Shown here in pieces: positions 53,901-62,041 of a stretch of DNA of 64,000 nucleotides (positions are counted from its first letter, which is position 1; every line of letters begins with the position of its first letter). The notes beneath the pieces were generated by a model. It saw only the letters and a list, made by a program, of their open reading frames with translations. It made no database searches and was not told the origin of the DNA. Origin of the DNA: Hyphomicrobiales bacterium (GTDB lineage: Bacteria > Pseudomonadota > Alphaproteobacteria > Rhizobiales > Rhizobiaceae); contig UBTY01000025.1 in assembly GCA_900468535.1 (NCBI GenBank), positions 1-64,000 of the forward strand, read 5' to 3'. The translations under genes and the position numbers were made by a program.

Positions 53901-54393
53901 GGCGCTTGGGCGCAAAAGCGAACCCTTCGTGTTGCGGGTATGGCTCTTCCTTGGTGGCGGCTGGTTCGAGGCGCGCGCACGGTATTTTCCGACCAGCGGA
54001 AGGCTCTCGAGCGCCGTGTCGATCGGCCTTACCGCAGGTGTCGGCATGGATTTCGCCTTCGGGCCGTGCAGCGGCTTCGTCTATGCAATGCTCGGCGCCT
54101 ACGCCGAGTTCGAAACGGACGGTTCCGTCGGCAAGAGCTTTTCGATTGCCGTTATCTTCCTGGTTCGCGGCGGTGTCGTGATCCTCGGGCGCTTCAATAT
54201 CGGCCTCTCGATGCTTTTGGAACTTGTGTACCGCGACGATGGCAGCGCGGTGGCTCGCGGAACCCTGGAGGTTAGTTTCAAGATCTGCTGGTGCTGCGAG
54301 ATCAAGGTTCGCCAAGCGATCACCTACTACCTCTCCGGCGCTCAGAAAAACGCCGCCACCGCCTCCGGCGACCATCTCGACAACTTCGCGTGA
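47911..54393 (+). CDS. Giant protein of unknown function, 2160 aa
   Basis: I recognise no family. Roughly residues 1-1200 look like mixed, beta-rich domains without catalytic motifs (for example RMQFGLDITGKLVFDNFFGA near residue 25). Residues about 1210-1690 are Ala/Glu/Lys/Arg-rich and strongly helical, with heptad-like runs (MADDARVLEARLNEAI, IKEAAERLEDGAKAIASGL) as in coiled coils or tape-measure-like proteins. The last 350 residues are beta-rich and hydrophobic (FVLRVWLFLGGGWFEARARY near 2005, VGKSFSIAVIFLVRGGVVIL). Near the end is a Cys-rich signature ICWCCEIKVRQ. No signal peptide is seen. I chose ATG 47911 (GAGGG upstream); a GTG at 47881 is the alternative. It ends 7 bases before the second giant gene. 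Confidence 0.7.
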   Translation: MEGVIARLAGRLYAINADGQRSRMQFGLDITGKLVFDNFFGADSTFQYIELFDGDETKLRFSLRTRGRFHYYAKDQQIVLAMLRSFQMASLLPDGPGLSCVLRWTLSQTGMFNADGSLNVFTYYASNYAGDAFPGDDAEISGYRSLKQLSNPSPSDSFERAIFATNAPVAISPDAYPLLARMLGQPTGIGFRDVKRIPPKADGKYKQPRAIGLRPAGIRRKAHDGDNDFLTFGGRVQVEPTSAKPGSANIVVDSRSASRVAIEITKPVDFHLIPDVFNQPDLDDPRKIDSALHSCVEITALSPHLFADLWNERVAQPYLSALRTVDDAHETSFVPLLQNVGNSKGESGEFDALFDMVQPDARSDDVGDIVLAVLRPTQAAAVFTADAVFPGLFTHDGLPVRRRVKVRVEREAIRDTFCWFDALPRASSILEIRVEIVADTDAGEEPSSALRFGALDFDVPGHAKEQAGRLEMRLAVTFDPADSAFPHYATSKRDPKRQAGRPRLPYPGEAIPRIVVHIDQFDLADVRPGAQDASTDSGRAFDAVLEPLRRRDVDTSDPEFPRVTREKRIAGNLSRDVPLVLVDRPKVTSKEDSLRTPFFLTGEEVTATGSNRRLALVLHRKPLRNTAGTPSTGEMKSGDRTIVIDAEPLTVAMANVPTFGLDLTQSEDSDGEIANWETSEFGGGKWEIAGVTDGFNLSFPPQATGEAFEKGAPWPPISPTGAEITVDYRLGTLARMSLQSSYFKQQYAEAPWNLRRILGSAGDRAPGAGLATARFEFLYGLASRLTSPGLRLAEIGARIGGLRTPLPARPKGIARSLTGTSRQPLVEAELYDRQRDLAAGFSKVYETRLAQFGIYREGTEGPLSVDDKVAFELRANAEVDPDPWDPQSKSTNLKGGATRGFESKNIFQEVMKKPASTRGQIIEPSFTALGGSGFMRAFFANGKTRIVSNTVVGRTDTYTLERIGRIGVFWNIAKHVIVYERTVLPPDQFAEEQEGQHLGRPVVRKVQEYVELLEPDRAYPEKSGGQKARGFVEACLFPTRRIPVKSSWGRDVEAGWIVPLWRSDADRDLFPKPDIRLRLASANTGASAAVLSRLSDPSQLVFFTSVREEDGDLPDQWLPVAGVDFVNAPAPSPTGRPVIDRADPDGRQPDDRMRDPMFDRCTFDVDSGSAPANLIAARAAGEPIGAVVETVSMMRSKPTGAGGGPGQAIALRAHLQAMADDARVLEARLNEAISTARGIVAGLWNASRAGDPVEDAIAQLEALKGEVRQRAASARQSTGAAASEAKTALDAARSKWTDEAASFQGTATKAIEETLNRRLDALIKALGDLQADPHLFEGATASSAKNVARQIEQALALPRSQLLTGINRVSAAFEQLDRGVAGLLGGISDAARSVADSAAGVERTIVSLPDAGQVLSAYDQFHRLTMDTIDSILDNARRGLPPVVMNEKIFPVGSSYVSLSVLLGALRTALVQVHATAFSEAQKAEANLSGVRAAVGEALHRAVDAIEAAGSGMTALNAAVDGYRQQAAASLGAFTTGLGDVCRDCLAVLYEICRKPADDLRKRVEGELQKLTDKAVSSKLAIAAATKSAMNDLGGLLDGVGRSMADEEKAIGDVIDGAAVAATTTITGLEGSLIQAIDAGISVLRRDGGAIKEAAERLEDGAKAIASGLQQQIPPSVAENIRALEEGYKRLSNAPSFQNPSDTLALVRAAGASPILPNLSFNRDRIAYFFDDARDAIRTSPVVALMNRLDDDLKALGIRLPTDEILDRFAPKGLENFDFSQIFPDLAGLKLDGLFKNFHLPAFASDKIKISHGFDKASLSGWAKAEASTSLGDRSEIFEFGPLNLSMVSGTFAALADFAIDPQGLSKRTTKAEITGDWELAFSGHPLVTLEETRVFFEDGKGLDVDIDPRRVRLDNSIKFLSDLIKSFSDPNSGFFLEMLEANGVPAGISARIELPLPPLSFGAFSATGMRFATSFELVALKKGEGRPGEFALATSMALGRKSEPFVLRVWLFLGGGWFEARARYFPTSGRLSSAVSIGLTAGVGMDFAFGPCSGFVYAMLGAYAEFETDGSVGKSFSIAVIFLVRGGVVILGRFNIGLSMLLELVYRDDGSAVARGTLEVSFKICWCCEIKVRQAITYYLSGAQKNAATASGDHLDNFA

Positions 54394-54400
54394 GGGTTCC

Positions 54401-57400
54401 ATGAAAATCGTTCTTCTATGTGATCTCGTCGCAGCGCCGGGCGGCGGCCAGAATATCTTCGGGATCCGCCTCTCTGGCGCCGGCCTTCGCCTGTCTCCCG
54501 GGGACGATCCGGCAAAAAGCGATCTTTTCAAACGCGCAGCTGCTACGCCGCTTCCCTTATCGCCCGACCAGGGGCTGGACGACTATCTCGATATCCTCGG
54601 CGAGGATGCCGGCCCGCTCTTTCCCTGGATCGGCGGTGAACTTGGTTTCTCGTCATTCTGCGCGACTGCCCCTTCGGCTGGCCTTCCGAGCGGAAATATC
54701 ATCGCATCCGACGAGCAGGAATTGTTGCTCCCCGCCGGCAGCGAGACAGGAGAGCCGGATTTCGAGCTCGCCGATCAAAGCTGGCGCTGGCTTCTCTACA
54801 CGGCCCTGCGCGATCTCGGCGGACCGGATCGCACGAATTGCTTTTCAGATCTGCGCCCCTTCGTGCTCGCGGGGTTGAACGATAGCAACCATCGCAAGCG
54901 GCTCGATGAGATCGACGGCGACAAAATGTGCTTCCAATACGAGGCCTTTCTGGCTGGGCTCGCCTCGATGGCTGCGCCGATCCCGCACGGGCGCCTCAAC
55001 CTGGTCCGGTTCACCCGCCTCGACAGCCTGCCTAACGTCCAGTCGGGGGAACGGACCTTGCTGGTTGCCGCGCCTCGTCTGAAGCCGCGCAAAAGCAGCA
55101 CGGTGTTCGAGCCGGATATCAGCGATCCCTCGAAGATCGTTTGGGAGACCACGCCGGCTGGTGTCGTTGCGACGATACCCTATGCGACGACTTTCAACGG
55201 CCTGCCGATCGAGGCGATCTGCCGTGCGGTGGATCCACGGGCATCAGGGAGCAGTGACACCAGCTTTCTCGATCGCGATACGTTCTGGGTGCGCAGGACC
55301 CATACCGGCGACGCGTCGGATCCGAGAAAAGGTGTGGCCTTTGATGACGCCATGGCGAGGCTGCCCGCGAAGCTATCAGAGGCATTCAGCCTGGCGGAGT
55401 TGCTCGTCGGCGCGATCGAGAACGACGCGGCCACGCAGGATACCCCGATCGCCAGCGCCATTGCTGGCGGCGACAAGCGAAAAGGTGCCGGGCTTCTGTC
55501 GGAGGCCGTCCTGATAGCGCTTCGCGATATCGTAGGGCCGGGTTGCATCGCATTGGATGCACCGCATGTCGGCGATGCGAAGCTGGTGACTGGGCCAAAT
55601 GGATCACCCGTGCATGCGGCGATCATCGAGCAGGTCAACGAGGCCGTGCCGTACGGTTTGCGCCTGCAAGATACGGATGCAATTGCCACAGCCGTGACCA
55701 ACGCGGATCGCGTCTTCCGCAACGCTTTTCGTCTGAAGACGCCCGATCAGGAGGCCCAGCTTGGCCGATGGTTCGACATCCTTGCGTCGGTATTGGGGCC
55801 GGCTTTGGGCTTGCCAAATGACGGAGTCGAATTTGCCAGTGCGCTGGCCGATGCCATGGCTGACAACGTCGATCAACCGGAGGCGTTCGAGCCGGCGTTG
55901 CTGCGCAAGGTCGTCGATGGGGCAATCACCGCCACTAACGCAGCGGCGATCCAGATTGCCGTCTGGCGCGACGCTGTTTCCGGGCAGGAGAGTTTGCGAC
56001 CGTGGTCCTCTGCTGCCGAGACTGCCTTTGGCTCTCTTTTTGAACAGGGTTTCAACGTTGTCAGGATACTGAAGGCTTCCAACATCGACCTGGCATGGAC
56101 CGATCCAGAGGGGATCTGGCGAAACGCGGGAGCGCCGGATCAGACAGACCTGGATATTCTTTGCGGAGCTGACAGTGATGGTGACCGCGGAAGTATTCGT
56201 GACTCTGTCATCTCCAGCCTTTTCGGTACGCTCTGCGAGAGCGACGCCAGCGGGATGACCCCGCTCGAAGCCAGATACGAGAGCTGCCATGGCCGGATCG
56301 GCAAGCTTCCAGCCGGCGCGCGGGAGGCAATCGCAACCGGGGTCGACACAATACTCAGAGCACAGAGGGGCGATTGGTTCCCGCAGCCGACAGTCGATAG
56401 CGATGGAGACACGCTGCTATCGGGCAATCTGGCGGCGGATGCACATCCCGTGATGCTCCAGGTCGATCGTCTTGTCGTGGCAGCACAAAGCACGACAGAT
56501 CTGAACGACGACATGGCGGGCTACGGGATGATGATGCGCCGCTCGGCCCCCTCCGAGGACTGGCGTTGCCTGACGGCGGGATTTGCGGAGATCAATCCTG
56601 ACGCCGGCTATGGTGTGGGACCTAAGCCGGTCGAGTTTACCAATGCTCCGCCGACAGTGCTTTCAGCATTGCCGATTGGTTATGTTGGACGTGCTCCGCA
56701 AGCAATCCTGCCTTATGACAACAGGCCGGTGATCGGCGACTCGCAGGGAGCCATGAAGCCGGACGACCAGCCTTCCGGTGACGTTCCGCTGGTACGCATA
56801 ATCCGCCAGGTGCAGCCGCGTGTCCAGGAAAGGCCGCCGGCTGAAACGCTGCTGCCGTTTCTCGCTTACGGCGCGACCTACGAGATCGCACCTTTCGGTA
56901 TCTCCAATCAGGGCGGTCTACCGATCGAGATCCGAGACAATGATTTTCCTGCCATGTTCGATCCCTCGAAGCTCGCTGAGGAACATTTCTCGCCGCCGCC
57001 GGAAGCAATCCGCCGTTTCACCTATCTGCGGCGGACCGGGATCGGATCGCTTCGCGTCGATCCTGCAGCAACGGGTCGAGAAGCATTTCATCCCTTACTG
57101 CCTGGAAAGGATGTGAAGCCGATTGCGGAAGAGATTTCAGTCCCGACGGTCGCCGTCGAGCCATGGAACACATCGGCTTCGACCGGGAGCCGGCCGCTGA
57201 AGATGAAGACCGCCCTCCTGCTTTCAAACGGCGATGGCGATCCATTCAGTCAGACTGCGGGGAAACTGGTGCTCACGATCGAGGCGCCAGTCACGCCTAT
57301 CGAGGATTTCGACCGCTGGATTGCGCTCGATGAGGCTTTGCTCAATCAGAATAGCGCCGAGAAGCTCAAGTTGCGGGATTTCCGAAAGGCCGTCCGAACG

Positions 57401-60184
57401 CGGCATGCCGCGTTGACAGCGGAGCTCCACGAGTTGGAACAACAACGGCGTCGTGCCGACTCCGGTGCCCTCAAGGCTAGGTCTGAAGAAATCAAGAAGG
57501 AACTTGTCATCCAGGATCCCGCAGTGGATGCGCTCGCGATCTCAGTGCGGCGCGTGCGACGGGATGGGGCGCTTGTGGCGGATTCGAGCGCACCCTTTGC
57601 GCCGGTATTCGTACCGTGGGGCTGGAACTGGGATGCCGATACGAGTGCGCAGAATCCCTTTGCCAGCCGACCGTCGATCAACCTCACTTGCGTCGTCCAG
57701 CGGGAGGCTAAAACTGCGTTCGACAGCGGCAGCAGAACAGTTACGGTCGCATCGGGTGACGTCGTTGTCGTGCAGCTCTTCTCTGCAGTCAGGACGGAAC
57801 GGTTTTCCGGCAAGGTCGATCCCGCCGGTGAACGCCGCTTCGACAAGGTTGTGCGGGAAGCATCGATTGGCGATGTGGATGTTGTCGACCCAGCCGACGG
57901 ACGGCAATACCGACTGTTCAGCATTCATGAGTTTGCCGTCGAGGCGGCTGCCAGCCAGCTGCCGGAGCCAGCAGAGATCGCACAACGGATTTCCGGGACG
58001 ATCGTGAGCGGTGGCGGCTCGCCTGATGAGCGGGAGGGCGATTTCCGACTGGACTTCATCCGGTCGACGTCTGCAAGAATGGATGCAATCGGTGCGATTG
58101 CTGTCGGTGCACAGGCCTGGCGCTGGACAGGGCGGCCCGTACCGCCGTTCCCTTTCAAGAAGGAAGGAACCTTCAATGATTTTCCGTCGGTGCCGCCAGC
58201 GGATCCATACGACGATGACATAAGCAAGCGGGCAGCTCCGCCATCGCCCAGCGAATATCCCTTTCTTTGGGATGTCGCCGGATTTGCCGAACGGCTGGGC
58301 GAGACGTTGGACGATACGCCAACGGCCGTGCCCATTACCGAGATGATCGGATCGTCGCCAACCAAGACACTGCCGATCCGGATCGCGCTTAACTCGACGG
58401 GTCGGCGCGAGAGCACCCGATATCTGCGCTTTGCGGCTACGGCGTATTCGCGCTACGCAGCCGCCTATCGGGCGGTTGGAGCTCCGGTGCTGCCGGTCAA
58501 GGCGCGTTGGGAAAGCGCCAGCGGCTGGTCGACGCCGTGGTACCGAATGTTTCGTCCGGCCCGCAGCACGAGAGATCTGCCACCTCCGACTGTCAGGGCG
58601 GTTCTTCCCTTGACGCGTGCTCTGGCGGAAGGGGATGAGGCATCTCCGGTTGCCGGGGTGCTGGCGGTGGTCGATGGGGCTTGGTTCGAGCATTCCGGGC
58701 TGGGCGATTGGATGCTCGGCGGTGTCGACATCGCACAGCGGACAACGTTCCGCGAGAAAAGTGCCTCGATCAGCGTGAGTGCGGTCGAGATGGGGCCTGA
58801 TCCTTTGGTTCGAGCCTATGGTCTGAGCTCAACATCGCCAGCGGTAAAGAAGACACCGAGGAGCCATGACGAGTTGCGAAACGTCGCGCCGCTGACCGTT
58901 GCGGGGCCGCTCGGCCACAGCTTCGACACCGGAACCGCAACGGGATTGTTTCTCAACAGTTCGTTCGTCATCAGCCCACCTGAGTTCACGCATGAAGATC
59001 CGGATGCCTGGTGGATGGCCAAGCTCTCGTTCCGCCGGCTGGTGCTTGCCGAGGCAACTGACGGCTATTGGCAGGACGTGTCATTACTTCCGGCAAAGTC
59101 CACTTCGTCGCAGATTTCAATCACCCAGCCCGCTACGGGGCCGGAGAAAGAGACGGCAACGGCAACGTTCACCTTTGCCGCAAGCCTTGCCCGCGGTCAG
59201 AAGGATGGGACGAAACTAGTCAGCAAGGCATTTTCGGTTGCAGCCAAATGGTCGGGCGGCGCGTGCAGTCTCACGATCGACGGCGCTGCCAACAAGACGT
59301 TCGCGCTTCCAACGCTGGCGTTCGATCTCCGCGTTGTCGCCGTCCGCCGCGTTTCAGAGATCGAACGCGACGGCGGAGCCGTATCGTACGCCTGGTTCGA
59401 CATCTTCCTATTGGTCAAGCCCTCGGGCGGGCATTGGAGGCTTGCCTGGCAAACCGAGTGGTTTGATGCGCTGCAGTCAGACGAGCTTCCGGATGCCGAT
59501 CCTGCGACGACAGAACTGACCGTCAATCTCACGCGGACGGCGGAGGGAGCCCAAACCGGCGAATTACGGGTGAGCCGATCGCTTCAGATATCCGAACCTA
59601 CCGAAGGGCGTTGGGCGCAGTTCATGCCAAACATGGCAGCGCTAGTGCGGTCGAGCCGCGTATCGCTTGCAGGCCTCGCGATGCAGGTGGATCCTGACAA
59701 CACCAAGAATCTGCTGTTGAGCGCAGGCGGCAGGCAATGGGGCTGGCTCGGCACGAATGGACTGCTTTCGGAGCGTGTCAGGGGGCGGGAGAACCAGGGG
59801 CTTTTCAATTTGCTGCTGGTGACGAAAAGCATAACCAGCGTGTCCGGAGAACCGGACGAGATATTTGTCGGGCTGTTTCACTCGCCGGAAGGCTACGACA
59901 GCAACAAGAAAGCCGTCGGTTTGCAGCCGTTCGCGCTTCATGCCGGTGGAGAACTTACCGGCCAGGCACTCATCGGCAGAATTCTCACCGCTCGATCCGG
60001 GCGTGCGAACCTGCAGCAGGCCGATATCCAGAGATGGCTCGAAGATCCATGGGGGCAGTTCTTCCCGCCCGAGAATGGTGAACCTGTGGATCCCGCAAAA
60101 GTCTTCGGAGGCCAGGAACAGGCGGACGTTCCGTTGCAAATTATCGAGATCTACGCACCGATAGCGATTATCGGGACTGCCTGA
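54401..60184 (+). CDS. Second giant protein of unknown function, 1927 aa
   Basis: I recognise no family. The start ATG 54401-54403 has GAGGG just before it and lies 7 bases after the first giant gene, so the two are surely cotranscribed. The N-terminus is MKIVLLCDLVAAPGGGQNIF, with no signal peptide or membrane segment. The protein appears built from mixed alpha/beta and beta-rich domains; one short coiled-coil (residues about 987-1035: TAELHELEQQRRRADSGALK) divides it. There are repeated Trp/Tyr-rich beta segments in the C-terminal third (PDAWWMAKLSFRRLVLAEAT, GGHWRLAWQTEWFDAL). It ends VPLQIIEIYAPIAIIGTA. Length and gene order suggest it forms a complex with the first giant, but this is inference. 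Confidence 0.7.
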   Translation: MKIVLLCDLVAAPGGGQNIFGIRLSGAGLRLSPGDDPAKSDLFKRAAATPLPLSPDQGLDDYLDILGEDAGPLFPWIGGELGFSSFCATAPSAGLPSGNIIASDEQELLLPAGSETGEPDFELADQSWRWLLYTALRDLGGPDRTNCFSDLRPFVLAGLNDSNHRKRLDEIDGDKMCFQYEAFLAGLASMAAPIPHGRLNLVRFTRLDSLPNVQSGERTLLVAAPRLKPRKSSTVFEPDISDPSKIVWETTPAGVVATIPYATTFNGLPIEAICRAVDPRASGSSDTSFLDRDTFWVRRTHTGDASDPRKGVAFDDAMARLPAKLSEAFSLAELLVGAIENDAATQDTPIASAIAGGDKRKGAGLLSEAVLIALRDIVGPGCIALDAPHVGDAKLVTGPNGSPVHAAIIEQVNEAVPYGLRLQDTDAIATAVTNADRVFRNAFRLKTPDQEAQLGRWFDILASVLGPALGLPNDGVEFASALADAMADNVDQPEAFEPALLRKVVDGAITATNAAAIQIAVWRDAVSGQESLRPWSSAAETAFGSLFEQGFNVVRILKASNIDLAWTDPEGIWRNAGAPDQTDLDILCGADSDGDRGSIRDSVISSLFGTLCESDASGMTPLEARYESCHGRIGKLPAGAREAIATGVDTILRAQRGDWFPQPTVDSDGDTLLSGNLAADAHPVMLQVDRLVVAAQSTTDLNDDMAGYGMMMRRSAPSEDWRCLTAGFAEINPDAGYGVGPKPVEFTNAPPTVLSALPIGYVGRAPQAILPYDNRPVIGDSQGAMKPDDQPSGDVPLVRIIRQVQPRVQERPPAETLLPFLAYGATYEIAPFGISNQGGLPIEIRDNDFPAMFDPSKLAEEHFSPPPEAIRRFTYLRRTGIGSLRVDPAATGREAFHPLLPGKDVKPIAEEISVPTVAVEPWNTSASTGSRPLKMKTALLLSNGDGDPFSQTAGKLVLTIEAPVTPIEDFDRWIALDEALLNQNSAEKLKLRDFRKAVRTRHAALTAELHELEQQRRRADSGALKARSEEIKKELVIQDPAVDALAISVRRVRRDGALVADSSAPFAPVFVPWGWNWDADTSAQNPFASRPSINLTCVVQREAKTAFDSGSRTVTVASGDVVVVQLFSAVRTERFSGKVDPAGERRFDKVVREASIGDVDVVDPADGRQYRLFSIHEFAVEAAASQLPEPAEIAQRISGTIVSGGGSPDEREGDFRLDFIRSTSARMDAIGAIAVGAQAWRWTGRPVPPFPFKKEGTFNDFPSVPPADPYDDDISKRAAPPSPSEYPFLWDVAGFAERLGETLDDTPTAVPITEMIGSSPTKTLPIRIALNSTGRRESTRYLRFAATAYSRYAAAYRAVGAPVLPVKARWESASGWSTPWYRMFRPARSTRDLPPPTVRAVLPLTRALAEGDEASPVAGVLAVVDGAWFEHSGLGDWMLGGVDIAQRTTFREKSASISVSAVEMGPDPLVRAYGLSSTSPAVKKTPRSHDELRNVAPLTVAGPLGHSFDTGTATGLFLNSSFVISPPEFTHEDPDAWWMAKLSFRRLVLAEATDGYWQDVSLLPAKSTSSQISITQPATGPEKETATATFTFAASLARGQKDGTKLVSKAFSVAAKWSGGACSLTIDGAANKTFALPTLAFDLRVVAVRRVSEIERDGGAVSYAWFDIFLLVKPSGGHWRLAWQTEWFDALQSDELPDADPATTELTVNLTRTAEGAQTGELRVSRSLQISEPTEGRWAQFMPNMAALVRSSRVSLAGLAMQVDPDNTKNLLLSAGGRQWGWLGTNGLLSERVRGRENQGLFNLLLVTKSITSVSGEPDEIFVGLFHSPEGYDSNKKAVGLQPFALHAGGELTGQALIGRILTARSGRANLQQADIQRWLEDPWGQFFPPENGEPVDPAKVFGGQEQADVPLQIIEIYAPIAIIGTA

Positions 60185-60272
60185 TGAAGCGTTGGCGCGC
60201 AGGTTTCACTGCGATCTGGAAAAGAGTCTATGCCGCTTTGACTGCTTAATCGATATAATGGCGCTGCTCGCG

Positions 60273-60301
60273 TTGACGCTTTTGCTCAAATCGAGTTTTA
60301 T
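60273..60301 (+). promoter_or_regulatory. Probable sigma-70-type promoter of panCB
   Basis: TTGACG (60273-60278) and TTTTAT (60296-60301) are separated by 17 bases. They lie 43 bases before the panC start codon, in the 159-base gap after the giant cassette. This gives panCB its own promoter, independent of the cassette. Confidence 0.5.
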
Positions 60302-60343
60302 CCGCCGCCTTCCGGCTGGTGCCGGAACGGGAGGAGATGACAC

Positions 60344-61213
60344 ATGCGCCTTATCGAGACCGTCGCCGAACTGCGCGACTGCCTTGGCAATTTTCGACGT
60401 GAAGGCAAGACCGTCGGCTTCGTGCCGACCATGGGCTTTCTGCACGTCGGGCACATGACATTGGTTTCGCAGGCGAAGGCGCAGAACGACGTGACTGTCG
60501 TATCGATCTTCGTCAATCCGCTGCAGTTCGGCGCGAACGAAGATCTGGCGCGCTACCCGCGCGATCTCGCGCGCGACAGCGCACTTCTAGATGCGGCTGA
60601 TGTCGACGTGTTGTTCGCGCCGTCCGTTTCGGAAATGTACCCGCATCCGATGAAAACTGTGGTGGACGTTCCCGAATTGGGCCGGGAGCTCGAAGGGGCC
60701 GTGCGACCAGGCCACTTTGCCGGCGTCGCGACAGTCGTCACGAAGCTCTTCAATCTCGTGCAGCCGGATGCCGCCTATTTCGGTGAGAAAGACTACCAAC
60801 AGGTGGCGCTGATCCGCCGGATGGTCGACGATCTGGCGCAGCCGGTTCGTGTCGTGCCGGTTCCGACCGTTCGCGAGCCCGACGGATTGGCCTGCTCCTC
60901 ACGCAACGTCTATCTCAACCCGCAGGAGCGCGCCGCTGCCGTTATCGTTCCCCGGGCTCTGGAAGAAGCGGAGCGGCTTTACCGGGAGGGTTGCGACGAT
61001 CCGGCCAGCCTCGAGGCAGCATTGACGCAGTTCATCGGCGCCGAACCACTGGCTATCCCCGAAGTCGTCGCTGTTCGCGACCCCGTGACGCTGGCGCCGT
61101 TGACCAGTTTGCAGGCCGGACCGGTGCTCGTTGCGCTTTTCGTTCGCATCGGCAATACGCGCCTCCTCGATAACCGCGTCATCGGCGCCACGAACCAGAC
61201 GAGGGCTGCCTGA
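60344..61213 (+). CDS. panC: Pantothenate synthetase PanC
   Basis: This is a 289-aa enzyme that ligates pantoate and beta-alanine with ATP in the last step of pantothenate (vitamin B5, CoA precursor) synthesis. The nucleotidyltransferase HxGH-like motif is in [14 protein letters not shown]. Further marks are [47 protein letters not shown] and [12 protein letters not shown]. The ribosome site GGGAGGAG is strong. It overlaps panB by one base (TGATG). Confidence 0.96.
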   Translation: MRLIETVAELRDCLGNFRREGKTVGFVPTMGFLHVGHMTLVSQAKAQNDVTVVSIFVNPLQFGANEDLARYPRDLARDSALLDAADVDVLFAPSVSEMYPHPMKTVVDVPELGRELEGAVRPGHFAGVATVVTKLFNLVQPDAAYFGEKDYQQVALIRRMVDDLAQPVRVVPVPTVREPDGLACSSRNVYLNPQERAAAVIVPRALEEAERLYREGCDDPASLEAALTQFIGAEPLAIPEVVAVRDPVTLAPLTSLQAGPVLVALFVRIGNTRLLDNRVIGATNQTRAA

Positions 61214-62034
61214 TGAGTACGCACGGTAGTCAGAAGCGGCTGAACACCAGCTCTATCCGCAAGATGAAGGGCAAGGCGCGGGTAGTCTGCCTGACGGCCT
61301 ATACGACGCCGATCGCCAAGCTTCTCGATCCGCATTGTGACCTGCTGCTGGTGGGCGACTCCGTCGGCATGGTCCTCTATGGAATGGAAACGACCGTGGG
61401 CGTGACGCTGGACATGATGGCCGCCCATGGGCGCGCCGTGATGCGTGGCGTTCAGCATGCATGCGTCATTGTCGACCTGCCGTTCGGGAGCTACCAGGAA
61501 TCAAAGGAGCAAGCCTTCCGCAGCGCGGTGAGGTTAATGCAGGAAACCGGCTGCGACGGCGTCAAGCTCGAAGGCGGCGAGGAAATGGCCGAGACCATCG
61601 AATTTCTGGTGGCGCGCGGTATCCCTGTCTTCGGACATGTCGGCCTGATGCCGCAGCTCGTCAACACGTCGGGTGGCTTTCGTTCGCTGGGGCATTCGGA
61701 CGAGGAGGCGGAGAAGATCCGGCGCGATTCCCAGGCGGTCGCGCAGGCCGGCGCTTTTGCGATCGTGATCGAAGGCACGGTCGAGCCGCTTGCGCGCGAA
61801 ATTACGGTATCGGTCGGTGTTCCGACCATCGGTATTGGCGCATCGCCGGCTTGCGACGGTCAGGTGCTCGTCTCAGATGACATGCTTGGCCTCTTCAACG
61901 ACTTCAAGCCGAAATTCGTGAAGCGGTTCGCCGAGCTTGGCCCGATGGTGTCGAGTGCGGTGGAAAGTTATGCCGAGGACGTGCGAGCCGGTCGTTTCCC
62001 GGCCGCCGAGCATACGTTTCAGGTCCGGAAATAG
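61213..62034 (+). CDS. panB: 3-methyl-2-oxobutanoate hydroxymethyltransferase PanB
   Basis: This is a 273-aa enzyme that makes ketopantoate from alpha-ketoisovalerate and methylene-tetrahydrofolate. Diagnostic segments are [49 protein letters not shown] and the Glu-bearing [11 protein letters not shown], then [20 protein letters not shown]. Its length is normal for the family. It follows panC directly and probably ends the operon, because the next gene converges from the right with a 7-base gap. Confidence 0.96.
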   Translation: MSTHGSQKRLNTSSIRKMKGKARVVCLTAYTTPIAKLLDPHCDLLLVGDSVGMVLYGMETTVGVTLDMMAAHGRAVMRGVQHACVIVDLPFGSYQESKEQAFRSAVRLMQETGCDGVKLEGGEEMAETIEFLVARGIPVFGHVGLMPQLVNTSGGFRSLGHSDEEAEKIRRDSQAVAQAGAFAIVIEGTVEPLAREITVSVGVPTIGIGASPACDGQVLVSDDMLGLFNDFKPKFVKRFAELGPMVSSAVESYAEDVRAGRFPAAEHTFQVRK

Positions 62035-62041
62035 CGCGCGG

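Noticed and set aside
54224-54400. Upstream extension of the second giant protein
   Set aside because: It overlaps the end of the first giant gene in another frame and is Arg/Ser-rich; the ATG at 54401 has its own ribosome site.
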